This document shows positions 36,915 through 45,774 of a stretch of DNA of 64,000 nt, piece after piece. Positions within the stretch are counted from its first letter, which is position 1; each line of letters opens with the position of its first letter. The position numbers and the translations under genes were made by a program. The notes beneath the pieces were generated by a model. The model saw only the letters and a list, made by a program, of their open reading frames with translations. It had not been told where the DNA came from and did not search any database. This DNA is from Lysinibacillus fusiformis. GTDB lineage: Bacteria > Bacillota > Bacilli > Bacillales_A > Planococcaceae. The stretch lies in assembly GCA_030027265.1 (NCBI GenBank), contig JASENG010000004.1, positions 62,001-126,000 on the forward strand, in the 5' to 3' direction.

Positions 36915-36944
36915 TTGCAAACAATAAAAAGAATATGGTATTAT
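36915..36944 (+). promoter_or_regulatory. SigA promoter of rplS with extended -10
   Basis: TTGCAA (36915-36920), an 18-bp spacer and TATTAT (36939-36944) preceded by TGG (TGn extension). Confidence 0.8.
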
Positions 36945-36950
36945 TCAACT

Positions 36951-37037
36951 TGTGCTTCTATGTAAGCACTGAATTACGGTGTTCCGCTGAGGCCGATTAG
37001 AGGACTGTAAGAGCATCTGTCTAAGGAGAGAAAACAT
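36951..37037 (+). promoter_or_regulatory. rplS 5' leader (L19-type leader RNA)
   Basis: The transcript would begin at a GTGCTT...AAGCAC hairpin (36952-36969) followed by GGTGTTCCGCTGAGGCCG and an RBS AAGGAGAG. The position and layout fit the Firmicute L19 leader thought to mediate autoregulation by ribosomal protein L19. The assignment is from memory of that family and is not alignment-based. Confidence 0.5.
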
Positions 37038-37382
37038 ATGTCAAACATTATTACAGAAATTACAAAAGAACAACTTCGTTCTGATCTACCATCTTTCCGT
37101 CCTGGTGACACTGTTCGCCTACACGTTAAAGTTGTAGAGGGTACTCGTGAGCGTATCCAATTATTCGAAGGTGTTGTTATTAAACGTCGTGGTGGCGGAA
37201 TTAGCGAAACTTTCACAGTTCGTAAAATTTCTTACGGTGTTGGTGTTGAACGTACATTCCCTGTACACACTCCAAAAATCACTAAATTAGAAGTTATCCG
37301 TCGTGGTAAAGTACGTCGTGCTAAACTTTACTACTTACGTAATCTACGTGGTAAAGCAGCTCGTATTAAAGAAATCCGCTAA
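37038..37382 (+). CDS. rplS: 50S ribosomal protein L19
   Basis: 114 residues. [40 protein letters not shown] and the basic C-terminus [15 protein letters not shown] are diagnostic. It has its own promoter, leader and terminator, so it is probably monocistronic. Confidence 0.98.
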   Translation: MSNIITEITKEQLRSDLPSFRPGDTVRLHVKVVEGTRERIQLFEGVVIKRRGGGISETFTVRKISYGVGVERTFPVHTPKITKLEVIRRGKVRRAKLYYLRNLRGKAARIKEIR

Positions 37383-37394
37383 TAACTTTTTGAG

Positions 37395-37427
37395 AGGGGG
37401 CTTGATTGCAAGCCCCCTTTCTTTTTG
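37395..37427 (+). terminator. Terminator of rplS
   Basis: AGGGGGCTTG-ATTG-CAAGCCCCCT perfect 10-bp stem and TTTCTTTTT tail. Confidence 0.95.
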
Positions 37428-37574
37428 GTAAAAAGAAGGGAAATAAAAGGCTGTTTCCCAAAATTAATGCAACAATAGATTCAGTTCCAAAACGAGTGAC
37501 AAGATTTGAGTTTTCAAACTTGTATTACATAATCCATTTGCAATAAAATGAGGTTAGATAGGGAGGAATCTTCC

Positions 37575-38138
37575 GTGGAGAAAACAAAAAAAGAAAAAAA
37601 TGAACTTTGGGAATGGATTAAAGCGTTAGTCATTGCATTTGTCATTGCAGTGCTTATTCGCTATATACTCTTCACACCAATCGTGGTGGACGGCGATTCA
37701 ATGATGCCGACATTAGTAGATGGCGACCGAATGATTGTCAATAAAATTGGCTACAAACTTGGTGAACCAGATCGCTTCGACATCGTAGTATTCCATGCTC
37801 CTGAAGGGAAAGATTACATCAAACGTGTGATAGGCCTTCCAGGTGATACAATCGAATATAAGGATGATCAGCTCTATATAAACGGAAAAGCTTATGATGA
37901 ACCGTATTTGGATGAGTATAAATCACAAATAACAGAGGGAACACTAACACAAGACTTCACATTGCAGGAAATTGACCCAACTTTAGAAGTAATTCCAGAA
38001 GGCTATGTTTTTGTGATGGGAGATAATCGACGCTACAGTAAAGATAGTAGACATATCGGAATCGTAAGTCAGGATAAGATTATCGGAAATACGAACGTCA
38101 TATTCTGGCCAATCAGTGAAATGAAAATTGTAAAATAA
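37575..38138 (+). CDS. lepB: Type I signal peptidase
   Basis: 187 residues from the GTG at 37575, with GGGAGGA 7 bp upstream; an earlier ATG at 37548 is rejected. One N-terminal transmembrane helix (about residues 12-32), catalytic Ser in GDSMMPTL near residue 43, catalytic Lys in YIKRVIGLPGD near residue 82, and GDNRRYSKDSRHIG near residue 150. It cleaves Sec and Tat signal peptides outside the membrane. Its place between rplS and rbgA is common in Firmicutes although not in B. subtilis 168. Confidence 0.95.
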   Translation: MEKTKKEKNELWEWIKALVIAFVIAVLIRYILFTPIVVDGDSMMPTLVDGDRMIVNKIGYKLGEPDRFDIVVFHAPEGKDYIKRVIGLPGDTIEYKDDQLYINGKAYDEPYLDEYKSQITEGTLTQDFTLQEIDPTLEVIPEGYVFVMGDNRRYSKDSRHIGIVSQDKIIGNTNVIFWPISEMKIVK

Positions 38139-38150
38139 TACTGTTGGAAT

Positions 38151-38184
38151 GAAGGAGGTTCTTTTGTAATCTCCTTTTCTTTTT
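38151..38184 (+). terminator. Terminator of lepB
   Basis: AAGGAG...CTCCTT hairpin with a TTTCTTTTT tail just after the lepB stop. Confidence 0.75.
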
Positions 38185-38325
38185 GGCAGAGATTTTAGAA
38201 TTTGCGAATAGATAACCAACCATTCAGAGCAAGCTAAATTGATTCGATGAGAATTATATACATAGGAAAACAGTGAGCGATGCTTGGATGCTTAAAGCAA
38301 GAGATATATAAAGGAGGAAAACAAC

Positions 38326-39204
38326 ATGACGATACAATGGTTCCCGGGGCATATGGCTAAAGCAAGACGCGAAGTTCAAGAAAAACTTAAACTCGTTGAT
38401 ATTATTTTTGAATTAATCGATGCGCGTTTACCGCTTTCATCAAGAAATCCAATGATTGATCAGGTGATTAATCAAAAACCGCGCCTTTTAATTTTAAATA
38501 AAGCAGATATGGCGGATGAGGCAGAAACAAATAAATGGGTGCACTATTTTGCCAACCAAGGGCATACAGCGGTAGCCATTAATTCTTTAGAAGGAAAAGG
38601 GCTGCAAAAGGTCACAAAAGCGGCACAAGAAATTTTATCTGAAAAATGGGCGCGAATGAAGGCTAAAGGAATGAAGCCGCGAGCTATTCGTGCCATGATT
38701 GTTGGAATTCCGAACGTAGGAAAATCGACATTAATCAATCGATTAGCAAAGAAAAATATTGCGAAAACAGGCAATATGCCAGGGGTAACAAAATCACAGC
38801 AATGGATTAAAGTAGGAAAAGATATCGAGCTGCTGGATACTCCGGGAATCCTATGGCCGAAATTTGAGGATCAGGAAGTTGGACTAAAGTTAGCTTTAAC
38901 AGGCGCTATTAAGGATACAATCATTAATATGGAAGATTTGGCGGTATATGGCCTCCAATTTCTTTCAATCCATTATCCTAATCGTATGGAAGAACGATAT
39001 GGCTTAACGGCAATCCATGAACAATTGGTAGATACTTTTGACCATATCGGAAAACGGCGAAATGTATATGGGCAAGGCGGCGAGATCGATTACGATCAAG
39101 TAGCAGAAATCATTGTAAGAGATATCCGGAACCAACATTTTGGGAAAATCACATTTGACATTGTTGACGAACAATTAGAAAAAGAAGCTTTAGCGGAAGA
39201 GTAA
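38326..39204 (+). CDS. rbgA: Ribosome biogenesis GTPase RbgA (YlqF)
   Basis: 292 residues. Circularly permuted GTPase: G4 LNKADMAD near residue 60, then G1 [14 protein letters not shown] near residue 128, G2 GVTKSQQW and G3 DTPGILWP near residue 172, with a C-terminal RNA-binding helical domain. It is needed for late 50S assembly. RBS AAAGGAGGAAAA precedes the ATG. Confidence 0.97.
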   Translation: MTIQWFPGHMAKARREVQEKLKLVDIIFELIDARLPLSSRNPMIDQVINQKPRLLILNKADMADEAETNKWVHYFANQGHTAVAINSLEGKGLQKVTKAAQEILSEKWARMKAKGMKPRAIRAMIVGIPNVGKSTLINRLAKKNIAKTGNMPGVTKSQQWIKVGKDIELLDTPGILWPKFEDQEVGLKLALTGAIKDTIINMEDLAVYGLQFLSIHYPNRMEERYGLTAIHEQLVDTFDHIGKRRNVYGQGGEIDYDQVAEIIVRDIRNQHFGKITFDIVDEQLEKEALAEE

Positions 39205-39217
39205 ATACTGTTAAATA

Positions 39218-39260
39218 TAAAGGCCAGAAACGACCATGAGAGCGATTCTGGCCTTTATTT
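39218..39260 (+). terminator. Terminator of rbgA
   Basis: AAAGGCCAGAA pairs with TTCTGGCCTTT with an inner CG pair; a T-rich tail follows. Confidence 0.92.
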
Positions 39261-39328
39261 GTTAAACCACACAGCAGGTACTGTGAGAACTCTTTCGATT
39301 AAGGCTTGTTATGAGACAAAATCAACTA

Positions 39329-39588
39329 CGTTTAACCGATGTGAACTACATTTTGGAAGAGGGGAGCATTTGGAATGAAGTTCATCCTTTCGATGAAGTG
39401 CATTTCGGAAGAAGACAGAGCTTGAAAAGCAATTCATCCCACCGATGAAGTGCATTTCAGAAGAAGAGTGTACTTGAGAAGAAGTTCATCCCACCGATGA
39501 AGTACATTTCAGAAGCAGCTTGCACTTGAAAAGAAGCTCATCCCTCAAAAGAAGTACTCCCCACAAGTAATCATTATCCCTAACAAAA
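39329..39588 (+). repeat. Tandem 52-bp repeat (about five units)
   Basis: Units start at 39381, 39433, 39485 and 39537 (exact 52-bp steps), with a degenerate unit at 39329. Each good unit starts with a hairpin TTCATC-CCACC-GATGAA, then GTGCATTTCAGAAGAAG and an ACTTG end. The period is not divisible by three. It lies between the convergent rbgA and the minus-strand lipoprotein gene, and the last unit is truncated against that gene's terminator. Confidence 0.9.
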
Positions 39589-39627
39589 ACAGGTGGAGAA
39601 AACGATTTTGTTTTCTCCCACCTGTTT
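39585..39627 (-). terminator. Terminator of the minus-strand lipoprotein gene
   Basis: AAACAGGTGG-AGAAAAC type stem with GTTTTCT-CCACCTGTTT, overlapping the stop codon, and T-rich on the minus strand. Confidence 0.85.
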
Positions 39628-40189
39628 AAGCTGGCATGTCCGTTGGAGTTGGAGCAGCGTAGCCTTCTTTGTATTTAGAATCAATGGCTTCACGAATTTC
39701 TTTTAAAGACTTTCCTTGTTGCGCCATTTGAACGGATTCTACCGCAATTTCCAAGCAAACTAAACAGCGTGTCCCGTGATCATCCCACAAAATAGAGCCG
39801 TCCTCACGAGTTTCTGCTATAAAACAATTTAAATTGCTGCGGTGTCCTACTGAATCCCCGCATCCACAGTAGCATGGTATCCATTGTAAAATGTCTGTTG
39901 CTTTACCGGCCACTTCATAAACAAGACGAATATCCTCGTGCTGTCCATCTAAAAATTTCGGCAATACATCGGCTGATTCGGTTAATTCTTGAATATCACC
40001 GGAAGCGTGATTATGAGAATCATGGGCAGTTGCCGTATTGGCAGGACTTGAATTATCCAGTTCAGTTTGTGTTTCTCCAGCACCTGTATGTTCAGCATGT
40101 TCTTCTTCGGTATGTTCATCTTTTGCAGCATTCCCGCATGCGGATAAAATTAGGATCATGCTTGCAAAAAGAGGGAAAAGTTTTTTCAT
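39626..40189 (-). CDS. His-rich lipoprotein with PCYCGC motif
   Basis: 187 residues from the ATG at 40189 (GGAGG 10 bp upstream; an ATG at 40207 overlaps that RBS). A lipoprotein signal ends LSAC with the lipidated Cys at residue 18. A 50-residue linker rich in His, Glu and Asp (EHTEEEHAEHTG, HDSHNHASGD) looks metal-binding. The conserved domain has IPCYCGCGDSVGHRSNLNC near residues 105-125 and GTRCLVCLEIA near residue 140. This matches the PCYCGC-motif family of Bacillales, probably a surface metal- or redox-active protein; function unproven. It is absent from the B. subtilis locus and opposed to its neighbours. Confidence 0.85.
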   Translation of the reverse strand: MKKLFPLFASMILILSACGNAAKDEHTEEEHAEHTGAGETQTELDNSSPANTATAHDSHNHASGDIQELTESADVLPKFLDGQHEDIRLVYEVAGKATDILQWIPCYCGCGDSVGHRSNLNCFIAETREDGSILWDDHGTRCLVCLEIAVESVQMAQQGKSLKEIREAIDSKYKEGYAAPTPTDMPA

Positions 40190-40411
40190 AAGATTTCCTC
40201 CATTCATTTCATTCCCATTATAGACTGAAATTCACCTCATGAACAAGAAACTGTGTTAACTTGATAGTAGGACTACTCGAAGATTTGTTATGAAGTCTCA
40301 ATCCAATCAATGATTAAACGGAAAATCCTATACAAGTTAAGAAAATATTCTTCGATATTAAGTGGAAATGCCGATATATAAAGAGAGATAAAATAGGGAA
40401 GTGTCATACAT

Positions 40412-41200
40412 ATGGTAAAAACAATTAAAGAAATAACTGAAGCATTAATCGAAGCTCATCAATACGAAAGCTGGATGGAGGACATCAAAAATGATGAACG
40501 CGCAGGTGTTCAGAAGGCCTGGAAGCAATGGAATAATCGAATGGAAAAGGAAGAGAAAAAACGTCAGGAGCATGAAAGCAAGGTCCGATTTGATGCAAGC
40601 TTTTTATCATCGCCTGAACAATTTCTTGCCGGAATCGATGAAGCTGGAAGAGGTCCTTTGGCAGGGCCGGTTGTCACAGCAGCAGTAATCTTACCACAAA
40701 ATTGCGAGAAGTTCCTGGGAATCAATGATTCTAAGCAGCTTCCAAAGAAAGCTAGGGAAGAGTTCGCCAAAATTATCAAAGACCATGCATTAGCCTATTC
40801 CATTCATTTTCAGAGCGCCGAAGTCATCGATGAGCTGAATATTTATGAAGCAACAAAACAGTCCATGAAAAAAAGTGTTGAAAACTTAAAAATTTGTCCA
40901 GACTTTTGTATTGTGGACGCTATGACTTTACCGATTGATATACCGCAAAATTCAATCATAAAAGGGGATGCAAAAAGCTTAAGTATTGCAGCAGCTTCCA
41001 TTTTAGCGAAAAATGCGCGGGATGAATATATGGAACAATTGCACGAAAAATATCCTGCTTATGGCTTTGACCAAAACGCTGGTTATGGAACAAAGAAGCA
41101 TTTAGAAGCACTTGAACAATACGGATATATGGAAGAACACAGAAAGAGTTTTGAACCGATTAAATCAATGGTTGGAGCGAAGGAGCGGGTTTTGATATGA
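40412..41200 (+). CDS. rnhB: Ribonuclease HII
   Basis: 262 residues. Active-site GIDEAGRGPLAGPVV near residue 75, DSKQLPKKAR near residue 108, and KGDAKSLSIAAASILAK near residue 188. It removes ribonucleotides from DNA. The N-terminal ~70-residue extension is typical of Bacillales RNase HII. Overlaps ylqG by 4 bp (ATGA). Confidence 0.96.
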   Translation: MVKTIKEITEALIEAHQYESWMEDIKNDERAGVQKAWKQWNNRMEKEEKKRQEHESKVRFDASFLSSPEQFLAGIDEAGRGPLAGPVVTAAVILPQNCEKFLGINDSKQLPKKAREEFAKIIKDHALAYSIHFQSAEVIDELNIYEATKQSMKKSVENLKICPDFCIVDAMTLPIDIPQNSIIKGDAKSLSIAAASILAKNARDEYMEQLHEKYPAYGFDQNAGYGTKKHLEALEQYGYMEEHRKSFEPIKSMVGAKERVLI

Positions 41201-43128
41201 CATCTACATCATTTAATCCAATACAAGTACAGCAAACGGCTCTCGAACAAAATCAACCATTAAGCTTTAAGCAGGGACAAGTATTCCATGGAACGATCAA
41301 AAAGCTCTACCCTGATCAAATGGCCGAAATTCAAGTTGGACAAAACAAATTGTTTGCTAAGCTAGAAACCCCTTTGAAAGCAGGAGATTCGCATTTCTTC
41401 CAAGTAACGGGCATGAACCCTCAAGCAGAGTTGAAAGTTGTGACAGGACCGATGCAGCAATCTCAAACGAATGTTCAGCAGCTTAATCAGCTGCTGGATA
41501 TGATGAATATTCCAAAATCGCAGGAAATGCAGCAAGTGCTTGCTCATTTTGTAAAGAACCAACTGCCTCTTTCCAAGGAAACTTTAGTGCAAGCGGAAAA
41601 TTGGTTAAAAAATTTACCCGAGTCTGTTACAAAGCAAGAAGCACTGCAGGTGATTCAAAAAATGGCCGATATGAAACTGCCCTTTACAACTGAAGTATTT
41701 AAAGGGTTGGTGTTTGGTTCGAAAGTTACTGGAATGTCAACGGCCATTACTAATTTAGCAACATTATTAAGCCGGGATACTAGTATTGAACCAACTGCAA
41801 AATCAAATATTCTCCTACAATTGCAAATGATTTCAAAACCATTAAGCGAAGCAACTGGCAGCACAATATTATCGAAGGCGGTACAAAGCTTATTTAGTAA
41901 TACGGAATCAGATATCCAAAAATCACAAGTGCTGAGTCTATTAAAAAATGCTGAAATTATGCCCAAAAATTCAGCAGCCGATAATTGGTTATTTGAAAGT
42001 CTTAAACAGCATCGCAATCTATCGAATGCATCCATGAAACAGTCTGCAAGCCAGCTTGTTCATAATGTGCTGACGTCAAAACCGTCAGATGCACAGCAAA
42101 CAATCCAACAGGTACAAACTTGGATTAACAATCATTCTTCAATCAACCAAGAGCAAAAGACACAACTACAACAACTTGTGAATCGCTTTGAAGCCTTGCC
42201 TAAAAGTGCAGCAACTATCGAATTATTTGCGAAACAATTACATGAGCAGCTTGTTAAAACCTTTGCAAGCCAACAGACGAAAACATCTGATAATGAGCAA
42301 GAAAATTTTTCAAATAAAGACCCATTATTGAATAAGGAGCAATTGCTTTCGTTATTAAAGCCGGAAGCGGGGAATCCTCTATCGGCGCAAGCAAATCAAT
42401 CTGCTTTATTAAACTTAGCGAAACTAGCTGGAGATTCAAGCGCACAAACTGTTCAAACGATGCACTTGCAAGCTGAAACAGAGGTTTTATCAGCCGTTGA
42501 CGGGAAAATGATGGAACAGGCGATTAAGACGGTTTTAAAGGGGTTAGGGATGAGCTATGAGGCTTCCTTGAATAGTAAAATGACCGATATGCAAGAAGTT
42601 GCCCATTCATTAAAACCGCAGTTATTATCTCTTCTGCAAGATTCTCAAATTTCGTCTTCCATAAGAGAGGCAGCAGACAATATCCTTTCAAGAATAAACG
42701 GCATGCAGCTGACTTCCGGGGAAAATGGGCATCAGCATCAACTCGTGATGCAAATTCCTTTGCAATTTTTGGGTAAACAAACAGAGGCAACACTGCAATG
42801 GAATGGCCGCATGAAAGAAAATGGCAAAATAGATTCCAATTATGCTCGGGTTTTATTTTATCTCAACATGGAGGCTTTAAAGGAAACGATGGTGGATATG
42901 CAGGTACAAAACCGCATTATCACAATCAATGTTTATAATAATGAATCGCAGCTTGAAGCTCTAGTAGAGCCTTTAAAAGAAACACTGAAAAAGGGGCTAT
43001 TAGATAAAAACTATCAACTCTCTGGATTATTTATAAAGCCCTTCGAAAAAACCGCAGCTTCACAAATAAATTCCATGAAAAAAAGTGAGGAATCCAAATT
43101 GAGTAGTGGAGTTGATATTCGAATATGA
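41197..43128 (+). CDS. ylqG: YlqG, FliK-like protein
   Basis: 643 residues. The long Gln/Ser/Lys-rich N-terminal and central part (to about 500) is typical of hook-length-control proteins. The C-terminal about 130 residues (LVMQIPLQFLG, LYF-type strands, then LVEPLKETLKKGLL) resemble the FliK C-terminal domain. It is encoded outside the fla operon, directly upstream of and overlapping ylqH, a FlhB C-terminal-like protein, so the two recall the FliK-FlhB substrate-switch pair. The role is not established. Confidence 0.8.
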   Translation: MTSTSFNPIQVQQTALEQNQPLSFKQGQVFHGTIKKLYPDQMAEIQVGQNKLFAKLETPLKAGDSHFFQVTGMNPQAELKVVTGPMQQSQTNVQQLNQLLDMMNIPKSQEMQQVLAHFVKNQLPLSKETLVQAENWLKNLPESVTKQEALQVIQKMADMKLPFTTEVFKGLVFGSKVTGMSTAITNLATLLSRDTSIEPTAKSNILLQLQMISKPLSEATGSTILSKAVQSLFSNTESDIQKSQVLSLLKNAEIMPKNSAADNWLFESLKQHRNLSNASMKQSASQLVHNVLTSKPSDAQQTIQQVQTWINNHSSINQEQKTQLQQLVNRFEALPKSAATIELFAKQLHEQLVKTFASQQTKTSDNEQENFSNKDPLLNKEQLLSLLKPEAGNPLSAQANQSALLNLAKLAGDSSAQTVQTMHLQAETEVLSAVDGKMMEQAIKTVLKGLGMSYEASLNSKMTDMQEVAHSLKPQLLSLLQDSQISSSIREAADNILSRINGMQLTSGENGHQHQLVMQIPLQFLGKQTEATLQWNGRMKENGKIDSNYARVLFYLNMEALKETMVDMQVQNRIITINVYNNESQLEALVEPLKETLKKGLLDKNYQLSGLFIKPFEKTAASQINSMKKSEESKLSSGVDIRI

Positions 43129-43412
43129 GCGGCAAAAAGTTTGTCAGAAAAGAAGCCATCGCATTAAATTACAATCCTGAAAACAATAATAGTCCAACTG
43201 TAATAGCAAAAGGGAAGGGAAAAATAGCGGAGAATATTATAGAAAAAGCTGCTCTTAACGATGTTCCGATTTATGAAGACAAAAACCTTGTTGAACTACT
43301 GGGGAATCTGGATTTAAACGAATCGATACCGGAAGAATTATATGAAGCTGTAGCGGAAGTTTTTGCATTTATTTATCGCCTTGATCGAAATTATGAATCT
43401 AAAACAAAATAA
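43125..43412 (+). CDS. ylqH: YlqH, FlhB cytoplasmic-domain-like protein
   Basis: 95 residues. It resembles the cytoplasmic C-terminal domain of the export protein FlhB: a KEAIALNYNPENNNSPTVIA start, KGKGKIAENIIEKA, then the NDVPIYEDKNLVELL segment conserved in FlhB (the VPIVEDxxLAR region). The NPTH self-cleavage motif is absent, the corresponding stretch reading NSPT. There is no transmembrane segment, so it is cytosolic. Overlaps ylqG by 4 bp. Confidence 0.88.
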   Translation: MSGKKFVRKEAIALNYNPENNNSPTVIAKGKGKIAENIIEKAALNDVPIYEDKNLVELLGNLDLNESIPEELYEAVAEVFAFIYRLDRNYESKTK

Positions 43413-43491
43413 ATATACAAATAAAACTATGGACGTAATCACATAAAATAGATAATATTGTAATAAAATAATCTATTTTTATACAAATGAT

Positions 43492-43508
43492 ACAAAGATA
43501 GACTTTGT
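43492..43508. promoter_or_regulatory. Inverted repeat upstream of sucC
   Basis: ACAAAG-ATAGA-CTTTGT, a perfect 6-bp inverted repeat 70 bp upstream of sucC within a very AT-rich stretch. Possible operator or leader hairpin; no regulator assigned. Confidence 0.3.
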
Positions 43509-43576
43509 CAGAATATTTGTATAGAATAGTTTATGTTAAGAAAATAAGTTCTAAAGGTTGGATTGGAGGATGTATC

Positions 43577-44737
43577 ATGAATATCCATGAGTATCAGGGG
43601 AAAGAAATCCTTAGAAAGTATGGAGTAACTGTTCCAAATGGGAAAGTTGCATTTTCACCAGAGGAAGCTGTAAAAGTTGCGAAAGAGCTAGGTTCAAATG
43701 TAATCGTTGTCAAAGCTCAAATCCATGCTGGTGGACGTGGTAAAGCTGGGGGTGTAAAAATTGCGAAGAATTTGGAGGAAGTCCGAACTTACGCGAAGGA
43801 GTTATTAGGGAAAATCTTAGTAACTCATCAAACAGGTCCTGAAGGTAAAGAGGTAAAACGTCTTTACATTGAAGAGGGATCAGATATTAGTAAAGAATAT
43901 TATTTAAGCTTTGTTTTAGATAGAGCGACTTCCCGAGTTACCTTAATGGGTTCGGAAGAAGGCGGAATGGATATTGAAGAAGTAGCAGAACACTCGCCTG
44001 AAAAAATTTTCAAAGAAGTGATTGATCCAGTAACTGGATTACTTCCTTTCCAAGCTCGTCGAATGGCGTTTAATATGAATATTCCAGCAAAGCTTGTTAA
44101 TAAAGCAGCAAAATTAATGCTAGGTTTATATGAAGCATTTGTTGATAAGGACGCTTCAATCTTAGAAATCAATCCGCTTGTTGTTACTGGAAATGAGGAA
44201 GTTGTAGCGCTTGATGCCAAATTCAACTTTGACGGCAACGGATTATATCGACATAAAGATATCGTGGAATTACGAGATTACGATGAAGAGGACCCTAAAG
44301 AAATCGAAGCATCTAAATACGATCTAAGCTATATCTCATTAGATGGCAACATTGGCTGTATGGTAAATGGTGCGGGTCTTGCTATGGCTACAATGGATAC
44401 AATTAGCTATTACGGCGGCAAACCGGCGAACTTCCTTGACGTTGGGGGCGGTGCGACTGCAGAAAAAGTAACGGAAGCATTTAAAATTATTCTTTCTGAT
44501 CCAAATGTAAAAGGAATCTTCGTAAATATCTTCGGAGGCATCATGAAGTGCGATGTAATTGCTGAGGGTGTTATTACAGCAGCGAAGGAAGTAGGATTAG
44601 AGGTTCCTTTAGTTGTGCGTTTAGAGGGGACAAACGTAGGACTTGGCAAAGAACTATTAAATGCATCGGGTTTAAATATTGTAGCAGCTGATTCAATGGC
44701 GGATGGCGCTGAAAAAATTGTGGAGCTCGTAGGTTAA
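43577..44737 (+). CDS. sucC: Succinyl-CoA synthetase, beta subunit
   Basis: 386 residues from the ATG at 43577, GGAGG upstream; the longer frame from 43505 has no RBS. ATP-grasp fold: [17 protein letters not shown] start, [14 protein letters not shown] near residue 45, EINPLVV near residue 198 and [10 protein letters not shown] near residue 320. With SucD it makes ATP or GTP from succinyl-CoA in the TCA cycle. sucD follows after 18 bp. Confidence 0.97.
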   Translation: MNIHEYQGKEILRKYGVTVPNGKVAFSPEEAVKVAKELGSNVIVVKAQIHAGGRGKAGGVKIAKNLEEVRTYAKELLGKILVTHQTGPEGKEVKRLYIEEGSDISKEYYLSFVLDRATSRVTLMGSEEGGMDIEEVAEHSPEKIFKEVIDPVTGLLPFQARRMAFNMNIPAKLVNKAAKLMLGLYEAFVDKDASILEINPLVVTGNEEVVALDAKFNFDGNGLYRHKDIVELRDYDEEDPKEIEASKYDLSYISLDGNIGCMVNGAGLAMATMDTISYYGGKPANFLDVGGGATAEKVTEAFKIILSDPNVKGIFVNIFGGIMKCDVIAEGVITAAKEVGLEVPLVVRLEGTNVGLGKELLNASGLNIVAADSMADGAEKIVELVG

Positions 44738-44755
44738 GGAGGCTAATGACAATTC

Positions 44756-45658
44756 ATGAGTGTATATATTAATGCGGATACAAAAGTAATTGTACAAGGT
44801 ATTACAGGGGAAACAGCACTATTCCATACTAAGCAAATGCTGGAATATGGGACGAAAATTGTAGCAGGAGTAACGCCGGGTAAAGGCGGGCAAGTTATTG
44901 AAGGAGTTCCAGTTTTCAATACTGTGCAAGATGCGGTTGCTGTAACAGGTGCAAATGTTTCGGTCATCTATGTTCCAGCACCATTTGCAGCAGATGCAAT
45001 TATGGAAGCTGTGGACGCTGAATTAGATATGACAATTTGTATAACAGAACATATTCCTGTATTGGATATGGTTAAAGTGAAGCGCTATATGGAAGGAAAG
45101 AAAACGCGTTTGGTTGGTCCAAACTGTCCTGGGGTTATCAGTGCAGATGAATGCAAGATCGGCATTATGCCAGGATATATTCATACAAAGGGTCATGTTG
45201 GAGTTGTATCCCGTTCCGGTACCTTAACATATGAAGCCGTACATCAATTAACACAAGCTGGCATCGGTCAATCGACAGCTGTTGGTATCGGCGGGGATCC
45301 TGTAAATGGTACGAACTTTATCGATGTACTAAGCGAATTCAATAAAGATCCCGAGACATATGCAGTCGTAATGATCGGTGAAATCGGCGGTACCGCTGAG
45401 GAAGAAGCAGCTGAATGGATTAAAGCTAATATGACTAAACCTGTCGTAGGCTTTATCGGTGGTCAAACTGCACCCCCTGGTAAGCGTATGGGACATGCCG
45501 GAGCCATTATTTCCGGCGGTAAAGGTACAGCCAAAGAAAAAATCAAGGCGATGAATGAAGCGGGTATCGAGGTTGCTCCTACTCCTTCTGTAATCGGTGA
45601 AACATTAATTAAGGTTATTAAAGAAAAAGGTCTATACGAACAATGTAAAACTCATTAA
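44756..45658 (+). CDS. sucD: Succinyl-CoA synthetase, alpha subunit
   Basis: 300 residues. CoA-binding [19 protein letters not shown] near the N-terminus, GPNCPGVI near residue 122, [10 protein letters not shown] near residue 150, and the phosphorylated His247 in [22 protein letters not shown] lies upstream of the ATG. Terminator follows. Confidence 0.97.
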   Translation: MSVYINADTKVIVQGITGETALFHTKQMLEYGTKIVAGVTPGKGGQVIEGVPVFNTVQDAVAVTGANVSVIYVPAPFAADAIMEAVDAELDMTICITEHIPVLDMVKVKRYMEGKKTRLVGPNCPGVISADECKIGIMPGYIHTKGHVGVVSRSGTLTYEAVHQLTQAGIGQSTAVGIGGDPVNGTNFIDVLSEFNKDPETYAVVMIGEIGGTAEEEAAEWIKANMTKPVVGFIGGQTAPPGKRMGHAGAIISGGKGTAKEKIKAMNEAGIEVAPTPSVIGETLIKVIKEKGLYEQCKTH

Positions 45659-45661
45659 AAT

Positions 45662-45703
45662 AAAGGGTGAGGCGTATAATGCGCTTCACTCTTCCCCTTT
45701 TTG
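45662..45703 (+). terminator. Terminator of sucCD
   Basis: A GTGAGGCG/CGCTTCAC stem extended by AAAGGG...CCCCTTT flanks; T-rich tail CCTTTTT. Confidence 0.65.
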
Positions 45704-45774
45704 CGGTCACTTTTTATGCTTTTAGCGAAAGCTTAAATGAAGAAGGTTTCTTCTATTTAATAAGGAGTGATATA

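Noticed and set aside
39329-39588. CRISPR array or coding tandem repeat
   Set aside because: 52-bp contiguous repeats without spacers; the period is not a multiple of three and stops occur in all frames.
41655-42035. 126-codon minus-strand frame opposite ylqG
   Set aside because: Antisense shadow with no independent support.
43125-43412. ylqH as a truncated flhB pseudogene
   Set aside because: The frame is intact, overlaps ylqG in coupled fashion and matches a conserved small protein at this place in Bacillales.
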